NCBI GenBank assembly: GCA_028278465.1
Contig: JANQEF010000019.1
Location: 1-17,593 of the forward strand
Direction of reading: 5' to 3'
Source: Dehalococcoidia bacterium
Lineage (GTDB): Bacteria; Chloroflexota; Dehalococcoidia; Lucifugimonadales; Lucifugimonadaceae
DNA: 17,593 nt
Part shown: positions 1 to 6,654 of the stretch, piece after piece
Numbering within the stretch: the stretch's first letter is position 1
Layout: every line of letters starts with the position of its first letter
Translations under genes and position numbers: made by a program
The notes under the pieces: model-generated
The model's input: only the letters and a program-made list of their open reading frames with translations
Told to the model about the DNA's origin: nothing
Database searches by the model: none

Positions 1-594
1 GTCTGTACAGGCGACGAAAAGGTTGCCGCTCGTGCCATCCACCGGCTGTTGACGGTCGACCCGACCACGTCGGAGGGAGTGAACTGGTCTCTTCTCGCCG
101 CGACCGGTGTCTGGGGCGCAATCGAGACAGGCTGTGACACCGACCTAATCCTGGCCTGCAGGCAGAAGCTGCGATCACTAGCGGTGGGGTTCCCTCAAAC
201 TACTGCCGTGTCCGTATGGGCGGAATTGGAAAGCAGTGAAGACACTCAGTCCATTGCCGAAGCGGCCGAGGCATTGAAGGGCAGGTCACAGTTCGACCTT
301 GGACTGGACTCCACCGATGCCTACCGCGCTAAGTTCAATGTGCTACTCGGAAAGACCGATGAGGCAATTGACGATTACCTGCAGGCTATTGACCTCGCCC
401 GTCGGACAGAGACAATTGTGCCGCTTGCGTGGTCGTTGGCGAGTTGTGCTGACTTGCTCCTCGACCGCAACGCTCCCGGCGACCGAGAGAAGGCCGTCGA
501 GCTGCAGGACGAGGCGATTGCGATTGCCCGTGAGCTTGGCATGAAGCCGTTGCTGGAGAGGGTGCTAGCAAAGCGGGAGATTATGAGGGCTTAG
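1..594 (+). CDS. C-terminal part of a TPR-type regulatory protein (5' end outside window)
   Basis: The frame is open from base 1 with no upstream stop, so this is the 3' end of a longer gene; a TTG at 49 is internal and is not taken as the start. About 197 codons are visible. The last 90 residues are helical and TPR-like: AYRAKFNVLLGKTDEAIDDY is followed by a helix with AWSLASCADLLLDR, then APGDREKAVELQDEAIAIA and a closing ELGMKPLLERVLAKRE. Endings of this kind (DAPGDREKA.. ELGMKPLLERVL) are common in large ATPase/TPR regulators, including adenylate-cyclase-like and LuxR-like proteins of Chloroflexota. There the TPR part acts as a protein-interaction or sensing module. The catalytic or DNA-binding N-terminal domains lie left of the window, so the exact class cannot be named. 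It ends convergently with the serine hydrolase gene, 200 bp away. Confidence 0.7.
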   Translation, partial: VCTGDEKVAARAIHRLLTVDPTTSEGVNWSLLAATGVWGAIETGCDTDLILACRQKLRSLAVGFPQTTAVSVWAELESSEDTQSIAEAAEALKGRSQFDLGLDSTDAYRAKFNVLLGKTDEAIDDYLQAIDLARRTETIVPLAWSLASCADLLLDRNAPGDREKAVELQDEAIAIARELGMKPLLERVLAKREIMRA

Positions 595-794
595 CGGTCG
601 TAACGGTCGACCGACTGTCGGGATGGTCTTCGGAGTGGGCGCAGATGAGCAAACTGCGGGGCGGTCAGGGTGGGCTTTGCGGACAAACTTCGGGCGGTGG
701 GCGAGTTTCTGCAGTCTTGGTCAGCAGGTCCCGCCCATCACGCGCGCCGCAGGCATCGGCCGCTCCCGGCTTTACGAGTCACAACACCGCCTCA
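595..794. other. Intergenic region between convergent genes
   Basis: This 200-bp stretch separates the stop codons of two convergent genes. It is GC-rich and contains no convincing gene. Short open frames read through it but continue antisense into the neighbouring hydrolase gene. I see no strong hairpin followed by a T-run that would mark a bidirectional terminator. Confidence 0.4.
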
Positions 795-1913
795 TCACCT
801 CACCGCGGCCGTCACCCTCTGCAGCACGCCCGGCACATCGTTGCACCAACGTGTGACCGTGACGATACCGTGCTCCGGGTCGATGTTCACCGTGTTCCCG
901 CCGGCGCCCGAGGCTGCGAACAGCGACTCCGGCACCGAGTTGCCGTAACGCTCGCCGCCCGTGTTCAGCCACCACATCAATCCGTAGCGACGGTTCTGGT
1001 CACACGGCTCACGCATCATCTCGAACCAGCGCTCGGAAACCAGCCGCCGGCCGCCCCATAACCCGCCGTTCAGAAACAGCAGCCCGAAACGAGCGTGGTC
1101 GTAGGTGTCGATGTGGACGCCGCCACCCCAGTGCGCGCCGCCGGACACCGACTCGAACCGCTTCCCGTTGATCTCGACCGTCGAGTTGCGGTAGCCGTGC
1201 CACTCCCACGCGTCGCTGGCGCCGATCGGGTCCATGAGCTCACGCCGCAGCACGTCCGGCAACGGTTCGCCCCACACCGCAGCCAGAGCGAGAGCGCACA
1301 GGTTCACCCGCACATCGTTGTACTCCCAGTGCTCGCCGGGCCTCTTCCGCTCATCCCTCGCCCCGGACCCGCCGGCGTCGATCGACCGGTTCCAGTCGAC
1401 GGTGTCCGGGCGGTCCCAGAGCGTGCCTTCCCACTCCGAGGTCTGCTGGAGGAGATGACGCCACGTGATGGGACGGTTCTGGTCGGAGTCGAAAGGCCGG
1501 AGTTGCTTGCCGCTGGCGACTTCGCAGATCTCTACGTCACGGATGTCTTCGATCACTGGCCGGTCGAGGTCGGCGATGAGGCCGCGGTCGAAGGCGAGGC
1601 CGGCGACGGTCGCCAGGTAGCTCTTAGTGGCGCTGAAGGTGAGGTCGACGCGGCCGGTGTCGCCCCATTCGTGGACGATGAAGCCGTTCTTGAGCACGAG
1701 GCCGGCCGGACCGCCGCGTGGCCGCATCTTGCCGATCTTCTCGGCGTATTCAGGTGGGTCGTCAGAGATGCTGGTGTGGGTGAGGTCTTCCGGCCACGGC
1801 ATGTCGCTGTCGATGGCGAACTGCGAGGCGGTTTCGAGGGCCTGGCGGTTAAGGCCGAGGGTTTCCGGGTCGCGTCGCTCCCAGTCAGCGGGCGCAGGGG
1901 GAGGGAAGTACAT
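795..1913 (-). CDS. Serine hydrolase of the beta-lactamase / penicillin-binding family (PF00144-like)
   Basis: The protein has 372 residues from the ATG at 1913. A longer frame reaches 2072, but that extension runs through an interspersed repeat and lacks family similarity, so the inner start is preferred; its Shine-Dalgarno is weak. The catalytic SxxK tetrad is visible as S94-A-T-K97 in the context LTFSATKSYL. The second motif is E-Y198-N-D-VRVN, where class C relatives carry YxN. A glycine-rich third motif, ASGAGGN, lies near residue 334, where the KTG/HxG strand is expected. The family acts by serine acylation and includes class C beta-lactamases, D,D-peptidases and esterases. There is no signal peptide at the chosen start, so a cytoplasmic esterase or amidase is likelier than a periplasmic beta-lactamase. 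The substrate is unknown. It may be co-transcribed with the upstream small gene at 2073-2372. Confidence 0.88.
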   Translation of the reverse strand: MYFPPPAPADWERRDPETLGLNRQALETASQFAIDSDMPWPEDLTHTSISDDPPEYAEKIGKMRPRGGPAGLVLKNGFIVHEWGDTGRVDLTFSATKSYLATVAGLAFDRGLIADLDRPVIEDIRDVEICEVASGKQLRPFDSDQNRPITWRHLLQQTSEWEGTLWDRPDTVDWNRSIDAGGSGARDERKRPGEHWEYNDVRVNLCALALAAVWGEPLPDVLRRELMDPIGASDAWEWHGYRNSTVEINGKRFESVSGGAHWGGGVHIDTYDHARFGLLFLNGGLWGGRRLVSERWFEMMREPCDQNRRYGLMWWLNTGGERYGNSVPESLFAASGAGGNTVNIDPEHGIVTVTRWCNDVPGVLQRVTAAVR

Positions 1914-1978
1914 GGTGCGTGATGTTACCGAAAGCGTCCGGTTGCGGGTGCAGCTGCGGCATGACGGAGAAGTGGGAC

Positions 1979-2015
1979 CTTCCCTTCCCGATACGGAAGG
2001 GGATTGAGGGAAGGG
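1979..2015. repeat. Interspersed repeat with hairpin, upstream of the serine hydrolase
   Basis: CCCTTCC at 1982-1988 can pair with GGAAGGG at 1995-2001 across a six-base loop, and the flank repeats the theme (GAGGGAAGGG). In composition and arrangement it matches the CCCTCCC..GGGAGGG hairpins elsewhere in this window (2676, 9105, 12688). It lies inside the over-long reading frame of the serine hydrolase, which argues that the frame upstream of 1913 is not coding. Confidence 0.6.
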
Positions 2016-2072
2016 TTGTTCGCCTTGGCTGGCAAGGACGGCAAAAGTGCCCACCCCTGCCAGAACGCCCAC

Positions 2073-2372
2073 CTACTCCACGGCTTCCAGGATTTGCGTG
2101 TCGTGGGTCTCTGCCAGCAGCGGGTAGATGCCGTCGAACACCGATGTAATCGACGCGGTGCCGCGGACGGCATCGCGTGACTCCTCGTACTTCACAACCG
2201 ATTTCCACTCCTGGTCTGTGAACACCGTGCCGTGGCCGCCGTGCCACGCCTTGAAAACCCTCGGGCGAGGAAAGCCGGCCTTCGCCATCTCATCGGCCGC
2301 CTCGCGCACCAGTCCCAGCAGCTTCCCGCCGGATCCGGGCTTCGGAACGTAGGTCCTTCTAACGATGATCAA
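2073..2372 (-). CDS. Small dimeric alpha-beta-barrel-like protein, function unknown
   Basis: This is a 99-residue protein starting on TTG at 2372; an in-frame stop lies just six bases upstream and GGAAG lies about seven bases before the TTG, which fixes the start. The fold pattern is ferredoxin-like: a strand (IIVRRTYVPKPG), a helix (KLLGLVREAADEMAKAG), a strand with RVFKAWHGGHGTVF, then EWKSVVKYEESRDAV and a last helix. This pattern is typical of NIPSNAP/ABM-like dimeric alpha-beta barrel proteins, which bind or modify small molecules or are of unknown function. No catalytic residues can be assigned. The serine hydrolase start lies 160 bp downstream on the same strand, with a repeat between them. 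Confidence 0.7.
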   Translation of the reverse strand: MIIVRRTYVPKPGSGGKLLGLVREAADEMAKAGFPRPRVFKAWHGGHGTVFTDQEWKSVVKYEESRDAVRGTASITSVFDGIYPLLAETHDTQILEAVE

Positions 2373-2675
2373 AGTTCACTTCCGTTACTAAGCGCGAGAG
2401 TTTCCGGTGTTGTCATCCCCAGCATACGCGAGGGATCTGACCTGCCGATGTGACACTATTTCTCCCTCATCCTGCACCTTCTCCCGCTGGGAGAAAGAAG
2501 ACCGCTGACACCTTCGTCCTGAGCGGCAGCGAAGGACCCGGATGAGAGGGCGGGGCCCAACTCACCTTCAAGCCTCCACTCCTCGAACGGCAACACTGGA
2601 TGCTGATTCAGCGGCGACGGTAGGCAGGTCACCTGCGACCCCGGGTCCCTCGCTCTGGCTCGGGACGACAGCACT

Positions 2676-2698
2676 TCCTCCCAGTTCGGGAGGGAGGA
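2676..2698. repeat. CTCCC/GGGAG hairpin repeat, degenerate copy
   Basis: TCCTCCCA followed by GTTC and GGGAGGGAGG forms a short hairpin. It is a diverged copy of the exact 23-bp palindromic unit found at 9105-9127 and 12688-12710. Confidence 0.6.
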
Positions 2699-2814
2699 TG
2701 CGTCGCCTGGGACTTCACCCGAAATCTCTAGGACGCCCCGCGTCGGCAAGTTCAGATTCCGCGCCCGCAGGCGGACACCCGACGCTCGGAACGACAACTT
2801 ACGCCCGATCTAGA

Positions 2815-2844
2815 GCTCAGACCTCTCACTTCGTTCGAGATGAC
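2815..2844 (+). repeat. Interspersed repeat, CTCTC(C/A)CTTCG-TCGAGATGAC type
   Basis: The unit reads CAGACCTCTCACTTCGTTCG followed by AGATGAC. The segment at 8762-8790 is its near-match on the opposite strand, where the complement reads CAGATCTCTCCCTTCGGTCG followed by AGATGAC. Repeats of this general form occur dispersed between genes in many GC-rich bacterial genomes. Confidence 0.6.
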
Positions 2845-2937
2845 AAATGGCGCCCGCAGGCTGGCCTCCCGCGTTCGGGTTACCGGACTCGCTGCGAAAC
2901 CTGCGTAACGTTCACGCGCCGCTAATGAACCCCTGGT

Positions 2938-4089
2938 TCAAATCCTGAAGCGGCGCCAGTCCTTCTCGAACCGCTCCTTGCTTCGCATGCCAGACGCCGT
3001 CGGCGGCCTCAACTCCACCTGCGGACCGTCACTCGCAAGAAACTCTCCGCCAACCAGCGCCGACTGCGTCGCCGAATACGCAAGGTAGCACTCGCCCGAG
3101 CCGTCATAGGAGGCCGGCGGCTGCGTCTCCAGGATCCGCGACGCGATCGTCCTCGCAACATGCTCGCCCTGGCCCGCTGCGAACACTCCCGCCTTCGGAA
3201 TCGCCCTGCCCTCACCCAGCGGGATCACGTTCACATCGCCTATAGCGAACACATTCTGCATCGACGTCTCCAGCGTGCAGGCGTTCACCGGTGTCCACGG
3301 CTTGCCACCGGTCAACCTCGCGTCAACAACCACCTGCGGCACGCGGTGCACAGGCACGGTAGCGATCACATCGGCGGCTATGGACGAGCCATCACTGTAC
3401 TCAGCCTCCATTGACCCTGCCGAAACGGCCGTCACGCTGATCCCTGTGCGCAGCTCGATGCCCCGACGCTCAAGGTCGTCCGCAAGCCTCGCTGCCGCGT
3501 CCGGGCCTGCAACGGCCATCGGCGCCGGCTCCGGGATCGTCACTACGATCTCGGAATCCCGCCTGATGCCCTGCTTGCGCAGGAACCAGTGGATCATCAT
3601 CGCCGTCTCGAACGGCGCGGGCGGGCATTTGTAAGGCGGTGCTGCGACCGAGATCAAGATGCGTCCGCGCTTGAAGCGGCTGAGTCTGCGTCGTAACCGA
3701 CGCGCTGTCTCGAGGTCGTAGAAGGAATAGGCGAGGTCTGAGCCGGGGACGGCGCCCCAGTCATATGACGCTCCGAGCGCGACGACTAGAAAGTCGTACT
3801 CGAAGGCGCCGGCGGTTGTGTTCACTCTGCGGCTGGCGGTGTCGATCGAAGTGATGTCCGATTCGACGAACTTGATCCCCCGGTTGGCAAGCTGGCCGAG
3901 CGAACGTCCTGTCTTGCGCACATCACGCTCGCCAACCACCAGCATGGGGTTCATGCCGCAGAGCCTGGTTACCCGGTTGCGGTCTATCAGCGTCACCGGG
4001 TGTTCTGAGGGCAGCAGGGATCTGGCGGTCCTCGCGGTCGCGACCCCTCCGAAACCGCCCCCGAGCACGACGATTTTCCTGGATGTCAT
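2938..4089 (-). CDS. Sulfide:quinone oxidoreductase-like FAD-dependent oxidoreductase
   Basis: This 383-residue flavoprotein belongs to the pyridine-nucleotide-disulfide oxidoreductase fold. The FAD-binding motif VVLGGGFGG is at 7-15, the central strand LVVALGA at 101-107 and the second FAD motif VFAIGDV at 280-286. PKAGVFAAGQGEHVA follows, typical of the SQR/NDH-2 group. PPYKCPPAPFE (151-161, Cys155) matches the SQR signature in which a cysteine forms the FAD-linked redox centre. Cys334 in GECYLAY is placed where a second redox cysteine could be. Cys44 and Cys271 are also present, but I cannot match them to the third SQR cysteine. Members oxidise sulfide, or another small reductant, and pass electrons to quinone at the membrane; flavocytochrome c-type and NDH-2-type relatives exist. 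AGGAG lies seven bases before the ATG. It is divergent from the GyrI-like operon. Confidence 0.82.
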   Translation of the reverse strand: MTSRKIVVLGGGFGGVATARTARSLLPSEHPVTLIDRNRVTRLCGMNPMLVVGERDVRKTGRSLGQLANRGIKFVESDITSIDTASRRVNTTAGAFEYDFLVVALGASYDWGAVPGSDLAYSFYDLETARRLRRRLSRFKRGRILISVAAPPYKCPPAPFETAMMIHWFLRKQGIRRDSEIVVTIPEPAPMAVAGPDAAARLADDLERRGIELRTGISVTAVSAGSMEAEYSDGSSIAADVIATVPVHRVPQVVVDARLTGGKPWTPVNACTLETSMQNVFAIGDVNVIPLGEGRAIPKAGVFAAGQGEHVARTIASRILETQPPASYDGSGECYLAYSATQSALVGGEFLASDGPQVELRPPTASGMRSKERFEKDWRRFRI

Positions 4090-4111
4090 TTACCACTCCT
4101 GAGCCGTTATC

Positions 4112-4129
4112 GGTCAGCAAATGTTGACC
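4112..4129. promoter_or_regulatory. Candidate operator: imperfect 18-bp palindrome
   Basis: GGTCAGCA and TGTTGACC flank a central AA, giving eight-base arms with one mismatch. The site ends 23 bp upstream of the ATG of the SQR-like gene, where a repressor could block transcription or where a promoter would lie. The symmetry may be chance; no second copy was seen in the window. Confidence 0.3.
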
Positions 4130-4376
4130 TGGTCTGCTAGCTTCGCCAGCTTCCGGGAGCCGCGGTTAACCGCCGGACAGAATTCCCAAGGGCTGGCGGA
4201 GCGTAAGCCTAAAGCATGTGACGGGAAGTTGTCCCGGCTCTGGAAACCGCAAGGCGGCTTTCCCCGCCCGCGCGTGATCACGAGTCTCACGCACCGTTCA
4301 CGCGAACAAACGACGGATCACGCCCCGTTCATCCAGCAGCGCATAACATGCCAGGTCAGCTATTCAGACGCGGACT

Positions 4377-4382
4377 GAGGAG
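4377..4382 (+). promoter_or_regulatory. Ribosome binding site of the GyrI-like gene
   Basis: GAGGAG lies five bases before the ATG at 4388 and supports this start over later internal methionines such as codon 6. Confidence 0.6.
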
Positions 4383-4387
4383 ACGAG

Positions 4388-5044
4388 ATGCCGGCCAGTG
4401 CGATGAAGATCGATCTGAAGAAGGAGTTCCCGGACTACTACAAGGCGCCGCGCAAGCCGGTGAAGGTCATCCTCCCTCCGGCGCCGTTCGTCGTAGTCGA
4501 CGGCGAGGGCTCTCCTGAAAGCGAGGCGTTCGAGAACGCTATCGGCGCGCTCTATTCGGTCGCATACACGCTGAAGTTCGCCTGCAAGGCGGAGGGCAAC
4601 GACTTCACAGTCGCCCCGCTGGAGGCGTTCTGGTGGGCCGGCGAAGAGGAGGAGATGACCGCTGACCCGGAGGCGATCCGGGACGTTCCGTGGGACGAGT
4701 GGCGCTGGAAGGCGATGATCCGACTGCCCGGCTCCGTCACCGAATCGCAGTTCAACGAGTCGCAGCGAGAGGCGCTTACCAAGAAGGAGCTGGAGTCGAT
4801 CAAGAGCGCACGCATGGAGACCGTCGAGGAAGGTATGTGCGTGCAGATGATGCACGTCGGCCCTTACGCCGCCGAGCCGGAGACGGTTGCTGTCATGCAC
4901 GAGTTCATGAGAGACAATGGGCTGAAGCACGCGATGCGAGAAGGGATCGGCCCGCACCACGAGATCTATCTCTCCGACCCTCGCCGCACCGCTGAGGAGA
5001 AGCTCAGGACGATCGTGCGCATCCCGGTGCAGGAGATCGCCTGA
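4388..5044 (+). CDS. GyrI-like small-molecule-binding domain protein
   Basis: The 218-residue protein has the layout of stand-alone GyrI-like proteins (COG4832 type). An N-terminal lead KIDLKKEFPDYYKAPRKPVKVILPPAPFVVVDGEG is followed by a region with conserved aromatics (YSVAYTLKFACK; EAFWWAGE near residue 80). The core then reads WDEWRWKAMIRLP, and METVEEGMCVQMMHVGPY leads to a helix and a final HHEIYLSDPRRTAEEKLRTIVRIPV. In the family, tandem SHS2-like halves form a pocket for hydrophobic or cationic ligands. Some members are effector domains of AraC/MerR regulators, and some stand-alone members hydrolyse or sequester xenobiotics. No DNA-binding domain is present. It starts an operon, and the IMPase-family gene follows after 28 bp. 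Confidence 0.82.
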   Translation: MPASAMKIDLKKEFPDYYKAPRKPVKVILPPAPFVVVDGEGSPESEAFENAIGALYSVAYTLKFACKAEGNDFTVAPLEAFWWAGEEEEMTADPEAIRDVPWDEWRWKAMIRLPGSVTESQFNESQREALTKKELESIKSARMETVEEGMCVQMMHVGPYAAEPETVAVMHEFMRDNGLKHAMREGIGPHHEIYLSDPRRTAEEKLRTIVRIPVQEIA

Positions 5045-5072
5045 TCCTGCCGGTCCGGAGGATTCACGGACC

Positions 5073-5918
5073 TTGACCCAGGTCTCGAACGACGACGCGC
5101 TCGAAGCGGCGCTGGCTGCTGCTGACGCCGCTGCGCGCTCGCTGATAGCCGACTTCAAACGGAACAAAGAGACCAGCGGAAAGGGTCTCGATTCGTGGAT
5201 GAAGTCGCCCGGCGCGCTGGTCACCGAGGCCGACATCGCCGCGGACAGGGCTATTACCGACGCCCTCCTGAACTCCGCAGCCGGGCGCAGAGTCGGAGCC
5301 AGTGTGCTCTCCGAGGAGAGCGAGGCTGGAGACAGATCGAGCGATGCGACGTGGCTGGTCGACCCGCTGTGCGGCACAGTGCCGTTCTATCGCGGGATGG
5401 CGCACTGGGGAGTGAACATCGCGCTGCGACGGGGCGATGCGCTGTCCGTGGGCGTTATCGCCACGCCGCAGTCCGGCCAGGTCCTTGTAGCGAGTGCCGG
5501 CAACGGAGTCACGCTCGACGGCAAGCCGTTTGAGGCACGTGATCCCGGGACGACGCTAGACGAGTCGGTCGTCGGGCTGGAGGTGGACGGCGGAGACTGG
5601 GCGCGGCTCCTGGAGTCCGATGGACACGGAGGCTTACGGCTCGCCTGGCTGGGTTCTCTGGGCTACACGAACACCTTCGCCTCTGCCGCCTACCCGCTCT
5701 TCCTCGTCTGCACCGGCGGAATGTCAGGCGTGGTGTTCTACAGGATCGACTCGGTCCACCTTGCCGCGGGCGCGCTGATTGCGAAGGAGCTCGGAGCGAC
5801 CGTGAGCGACGAGCATGGCGAGCCGCTCGACTGGCTCTCTGAAGACTCGTTTCCTGTCGCCGTGGTGGCCTGGCCGAGCGTTCACGCAGACCTGATCGCC
5901 GCGATGAACAGGACTTGA
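5073..5918 (+). CDS. Inositol monophosphatase-family protein with altered metal-site residues
   Basis: The 281-residue protein starts on TTG at 5073, ten bases after GGAGGA. Family landmarks are in order: GALVTEADIAADRAI (48-61), LSEESEAG with Glu81/Glu82, WLVDPLCGT (94-102), the HWGVNIAL and GVIATPQSG strands, and SVHLAAGALIAKELGATVSD (227-246). The family dephosphorylates inositol phosphates, fructose-1,6-bisphosphate, PAP or histidinol phosphate, using two to three Mg2+ ions. Two key positions differ from the consensus: in DPxDGT the second Asp is Cys100, and in WDxAAG the Asp is His229 (VHLAAG). Asp97 and the acidic EE pair remain. It could be an active variant with different metal use, a subgroup with its own consensus, or a non-catalytic paralogue. 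It is the second gene of the GyrI-like operon and converges with the DUF1028 gene one base away. Confidence 0.85.
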   Translation: MTQVSNDDALEAALAAADAAARSLIADFKRNKETSGKGLDSWMKSPGALVTEADIAADRAITDALLNSAAGRRVGASVLSEESEAGDRSSDATWLVDPLCGTVPFYRGMAHWGVNIALRRGDALSVGVIATPQSGQVLVASAGNGVTLDGKPFEARDPGTTLDESVVGLEVDGGDWARLLESDGHGGLRLAWLGSLGYTNTFASAAYPLFLVCTGGMSGVVFYRIDSVHLAAGALIAKELGATVSDEHGEPLDWLSEDSFPVAVVAWPSVHADLIAAMNRT

Positions 5919-5919
5919 A

Positions 5920-6624
5920 TCACTCTAGCCCGTGTTCGACCATCCACTCGTCTTGCGGCGGAAGTGTGTTGGGACGCGTTGCGCGGTCCCTGTAGAAGTC
6001 CTGGACCTTCGTGAATCGATCGAAGATGCGACGTAGCTCTGTGACGGCATCCGGGTGGTCGTCGACGCGCAGGTCGAGCAGCGGGAACGGCGTGTCTTCG
6101 AAGACTGTCACGACCGCCGAACGCTCCGGAAGATGACGCCCGCCCACACCTGATTGTCCGCCGGAGTCGCGCCCGGCCTCCAGCGTCAAAACAAGCCGCT
6201 CAGCCAGCGTTTGTTCAGGCCGAGATTGCAGCGCCTTCGACATCGCCTCGACCACGTGTGAACCGGCCAGCGCGTTGCCCATCACCAGCCAGTCTTCGCC
6301 ACTGAGCGACCCGGCCCAGTCGCGGGTTGAAGAACCAGTATGAACATGAGCCGAGCCGTCGGAAGCGACCGCGCCGATCTGTCGGTATTCGAAGTGCTCG
6401 TCCGATGCAGCCAGCTGCTCGAAGCTCTCCGGCAGCCCGCTGCCGTTCTCGATCATGTCCAGCAGCGCGGGGCCGTGGGCAGCGAAGACCGACGCCTGCG
6501 TGGAGATGGCGCCGATTCCGTGCCGGATGTACGGGCAGTAAGAACCGACGGCCAGCGAGTAGGTTGCGATGCCGATGCCAAGCTGGCCGCTGGCGCTGTC
6601 ACGGGCGATGACCGTGTATGTCAT
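5920..6624 (-). CDS. DUF1028 family protein (Ntn-hydrolase-like)
   Basis: The 234-residue protein opens with the classic DUF1028 N-terminus: TYTVIARDSASGQLGIGIAT, then SLAVGSYCPYIRHGIGAISTQA. Further conserved stretches are GPALLDMIENG (51-61), RQIGAVASDGSAHVHTG (81-97) and LVMGNALAG (113-121). Near 151 comes GRDSGGQSGVGGRHLPERSA, where family members carry the AGDxxGGDxRGxQSAA pattern. DUF1028 proteins have a fold related to Ntn-hydrolases and no agreed activity; they sit near peptidase and amidohydrolase genes in many genomes. The C-terminal tail beyond 190 is family-typical, and there is no peptidoglycan-binding domain. The GNAT gene lies 30 bp upstream on the same strand, so both are likely one transcript. 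The ATG at 6624 lacks a clear Shine-Dalgarno, consistent with translational coupling or leaderless-type initiation. Confidence 0.88.
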   Translation of the reverse strand: MTYTVIARDSASGQLGIGIATYSLAVGSYCPYIRHGIGAISTQASVFAAHGPALLDMIENGSGLPESFEQLAASDEHFEYRQIGAVASDGSAHVHTGSSTRDWAGSLSGEDWLVMGNALAGSHVVEAMSKALQSRPEQTLAERLVLTLEAGRDSGGQSGVGGRHLPERSAVVTVFEDTPFPLLDLRVDDHPDAVTELRRIFDRFTKVQDFYRDRATRPNTLPPQDEWMVEHGLE

Positions 6625-6654
6625 GGGGCGAGATTTTAGGGGACGGAAGGCCGG

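Larger units (their letters stand above)
2373..2937. repeat. Gene-free block of degenerate interspersed repeats
   Basis: This 565-bp gap has no supportable gene. It holds several repeat units in different states of decay. One, GTCATCCCCAGCATACGCGA near 2414, resembles the common GTCATCCTGAGCG.. type. A hairpin TTCTCCC/GGGAGAA lies at 2479-2495. An inverted pair CCTTCG/CGAAGG lies at 2511-2535, a CCTCCCA..GGGAGGG hairpin near 2676-2698, and a CTCTCACTTCGTTCGAGAT unit at 2815-2844. A 127-codon open frame across the block is made of these units and has no protein-like pattern. Confidence 0.65.
4090..4387. other. Divergent intergenic region (SQR-like / GyrI-like operon)
   Basis: This 298-bp region must hold the promoters of both flanking divergent transcripts. 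Besides the two ribosome binding sites and an imperfect palindrome at 4112-4129, I see no repeat of the interspersed families and no convincing -35/-10 pair. It contains no coding frame with protein-like character. Confidence 0.45.

Noticed and set aside
623..856. A possible remnant of a helix-turn-helix protein (ITRAAGIGRSRLY) between the TPR and hydrolase genes
   Set aside because: Only about a dozen residues look suggestive, the frame then runs antisense into the hydrolase gene, and no further domain similarity is present.
1914..2072. N-terminal extension of the serine hydrolase with a hydrophobic start that could be read as a signal peptide
   Set aside because: The region contains an interspersed hairpin repeat, and the family-like sequence begins only at the ATG at 1913.
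2542..2925. A 127-codon open frame in the repeat block
   Set aside because: It is made of decayed repeat units, has no domain pattern and no ribosome binding site.
4364..5377. A 337-codon minus-strand open frame
   Set aside because: It is antisense to the GyrI-like and IMPase-family genes, which have clear family motifs; long antisense frames are usual in GC-rich DNA.
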